A stretch of DNA of 5,417 nucleotides from Collinsella sp. (GTDB lineage: Bacteria > Actinomycetota > Coriobacteriia > Coriobacteriales > Coriobacteriaceae): the NCBI GenBank assembly GCA_014871545.1, contig WGSR01000112.1, positions 1 through 5,417 on the forward strand, read 5' to 3'. A program made the translations under genes and the position numbers. A model generated the notes under the pieces. That model ran no database searches, was not told the origin of the DNA, and saw only the letters and a list, made by a program, of their open reading frames with translations. Position 1 is the first letter of the stretch. Each line of letters begins with the position of its first letter. Below are positions 4,489 to 5,417 of the stretch, one piece after another.

Positions 4489-5417
4489 GTGGCGGAGTTT
4501 ATCTACCAGATGTATCAGGCTCGTAAGGCCCATGGCGACAAGGTGATCCTTGACGACGTGACCCTGAGCTTCTACCCCGGTGCCAAGATCGGCGTCGTGG
4601 GCCCCAACGGTATGGGCAAGTCGACCCTGCTCAAGATCATGGCCGGCATCGAGGAGGTCTCCAACGGTGATGCCAAGCTCACCCCCGGCTACACCGTGGG
4701 CATCCTGCAGCAGGAGCCGCCGCTCGACGACGACAAGACCGTCATCGAGAACGTGCGCATGGCATTTGGCGACATGATCGCCAAGGTCGATCGCTTCAAC
4801 AAAATCGGCGAGGAGATGTGCGACCCGGACTGCGACATGGATGCCCTCATGGCCGAGATGGGCAAGCTCCAGGACGAGATCGACGCCGCCGACGGCTGGG
4901 ATATCGATTCCAAGCTCGGTCAGGCCATGGACGCCCTGCAGCTGCCCGATTCCGACATGCCGGTCAACGTGCTTTCCGGCGGCGAGCGCCGGCGCGTGGC
5001 CCTGTGCAAGCTGTGGCTCGAGGCTCCCGACCTGCTGCTGCTCGACGAGCCCACAAACCACCTGGACGCCGAGTCGATCCTGTGGCTCGAGCACTTCCTG
5101 CACAACTACCAGGGCGCGGTGCTTGCCGTCACGCACGATCGCTACTTCCTGGATAACGTTGCCGAGTGGATCTGCGAGGTCGACCGCGGTCACCTTTATC
5201 CCTACAAGGGCAACTACTCCACGTATCTGGAGACCAAGGCCGCCCGTATCGAGGCGCGGGGCAACCGCGACGCCAAGCTCGCCAAGCGCATGGAGGCCGA
5301 GCTCGAGTGGGTACGCAGCTCGCCCAAGGCTCGCCAGGCAAAGAACAAGGCCCGTCTGGCTCGCTACGAGGAGATGGAGGCCGAGGCCCGCGCAAGCCAG
5401 AAGCTCGACTGGACCGA
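4489..5417 (+). CDS. ettA: Energy-dependent translational throttle protein, ABC-F ATPase (partial, 3' end cut by window)
   Basis: The first 309 codons of an ABC-F protein that in E. coli binds the ribosomal E site and gates entry into elongation according to ATP/ADP level. Visible in ABC domain 1: Walker A GPNGMGKST (38-46), the Q-loop ILQQEP, the EttA arm insertion (about 95-140, rich in D/E/M/K), signature LSGGERRRV (162-170), Walker B with catalytic Glu LLLLDEPTNHLD (182-193) and the His switch THDRYFLDN (215-223). The basic linker that contacts P-site tRNA (KARQAKNKARLARYEE) begins near 280. The full protein is about 555 residues, so the second ABC domain lies beyond the window. GTG 4489 is preferred over ATG 4483, which would add MT and read the GTG as Val. 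Near-identity of the arm and linker to EttA argues against other ABC-F types such as Uup or resistance proteins. Confidence 0.93.
   Translation, partial: MAEFIYQMYQARKAHGDKVILDDVTLSFYPGAKIGVVGPNGMGKSTLLKIMAGIEEVSNGDAKLTPGYTVGILQQEPPLDDDKTVIENVRMAFGDMIAKVDRFNKIGEEMCDPDCDMDALMAEMGKLQDEIDAADGWDIDSKLGQAMDALQLPDSDMPVNVLSGGERRRVALCKLWLEAPDLLLLDEPTNHLDAESILWLEHFLHNYQGAVLAVTHDRYFLDNVAEWICEVDRGHLYPYKGNYSTYLETKAARIEARGNRDAKLAKRMEAELEWVRSSPKARQAKNKARLARYEEMEAEARASQKLDWT

Noticed and set aside
4324..5193. 289-codon - strand frame opposite ettA
   Set aside because: Its Val/His/Asp/Leu-rich sequence is typical of the antisense of a GC-rich ABC protein; ettA with Walker A, signature and Walker B is the real gene.

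Overview
The window looks like chromosomal DNA from a Coriobacteriia-type gut actinobacterium, most likely Collinsella or a close relative. This is an inference from protein style (a fructoselysine-kinase-like PfkB protein, an EttA beginning MAEFIYQM, an SdpR/SdpI pair), GC-rich coding DNA, strong AGGAG-type ribosome binding sites and AT-rich spacers. It is not a database result.

Layout: (1) Positions 1-77 are the last 24 codons of an unidentified + strand gene, followed at 138-1001 by a complete fructoselysine 6-kinase-like gene (frlD). (2) Positions 1002-1280 form a gene-free spacer between convergent genes. It is packed with symmetry: a GC-rich hairpin, a perfect 27-bp inverted repeat about 230 bp end to end, two palindromes just inside its arms, and a 34-nt dyad near its middle. 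(3) Positions 2875-1281 on the - strand carry a two-gene operon: tcdA (tRNA ct6A dehydratase) then a TatD-family metal-dependent hydrolase. (4) Positions 2876-3335 look like an intergenic gap but hold what I judge the most interesting locus. It has a 28-codon hydrophobic peptide gene on the - strand with an excellent ribosome binding site. A LexA/SOS-like box lies over its likely promoter. A well-formed promoter on the + strand would produce a short antisense RNA that ends in a hairpin overlapping the peptide's last codons. Together these look like an SOS-linked type I toxin-antitoxin module. (5) Positions 3336-4311 carry sdpR-sdpI (ArsR-type autorepressor and SdpI membrane protein), overlapping by 8 nt and closed by a clear intrinsic terminator. 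(6) From 4489 to the window end runs the first 309 codons of ettA, a translational-throttle ABC-F ATPase.

How it fits together: frlD belongs to Amadori-product catabolism. tcdA and ettA are translation-associated housekeeping genes. The TatD protein is a general nuclease/quality-control hydrolase. SdpR/SdpI and the small peptide face away from each other across one regulatory region. They could form a membrane-stress neighbourhood, but any functional link between them is inference only. No tRNA, rRNA, CRISPR array, transposase gene or integrase was seen.
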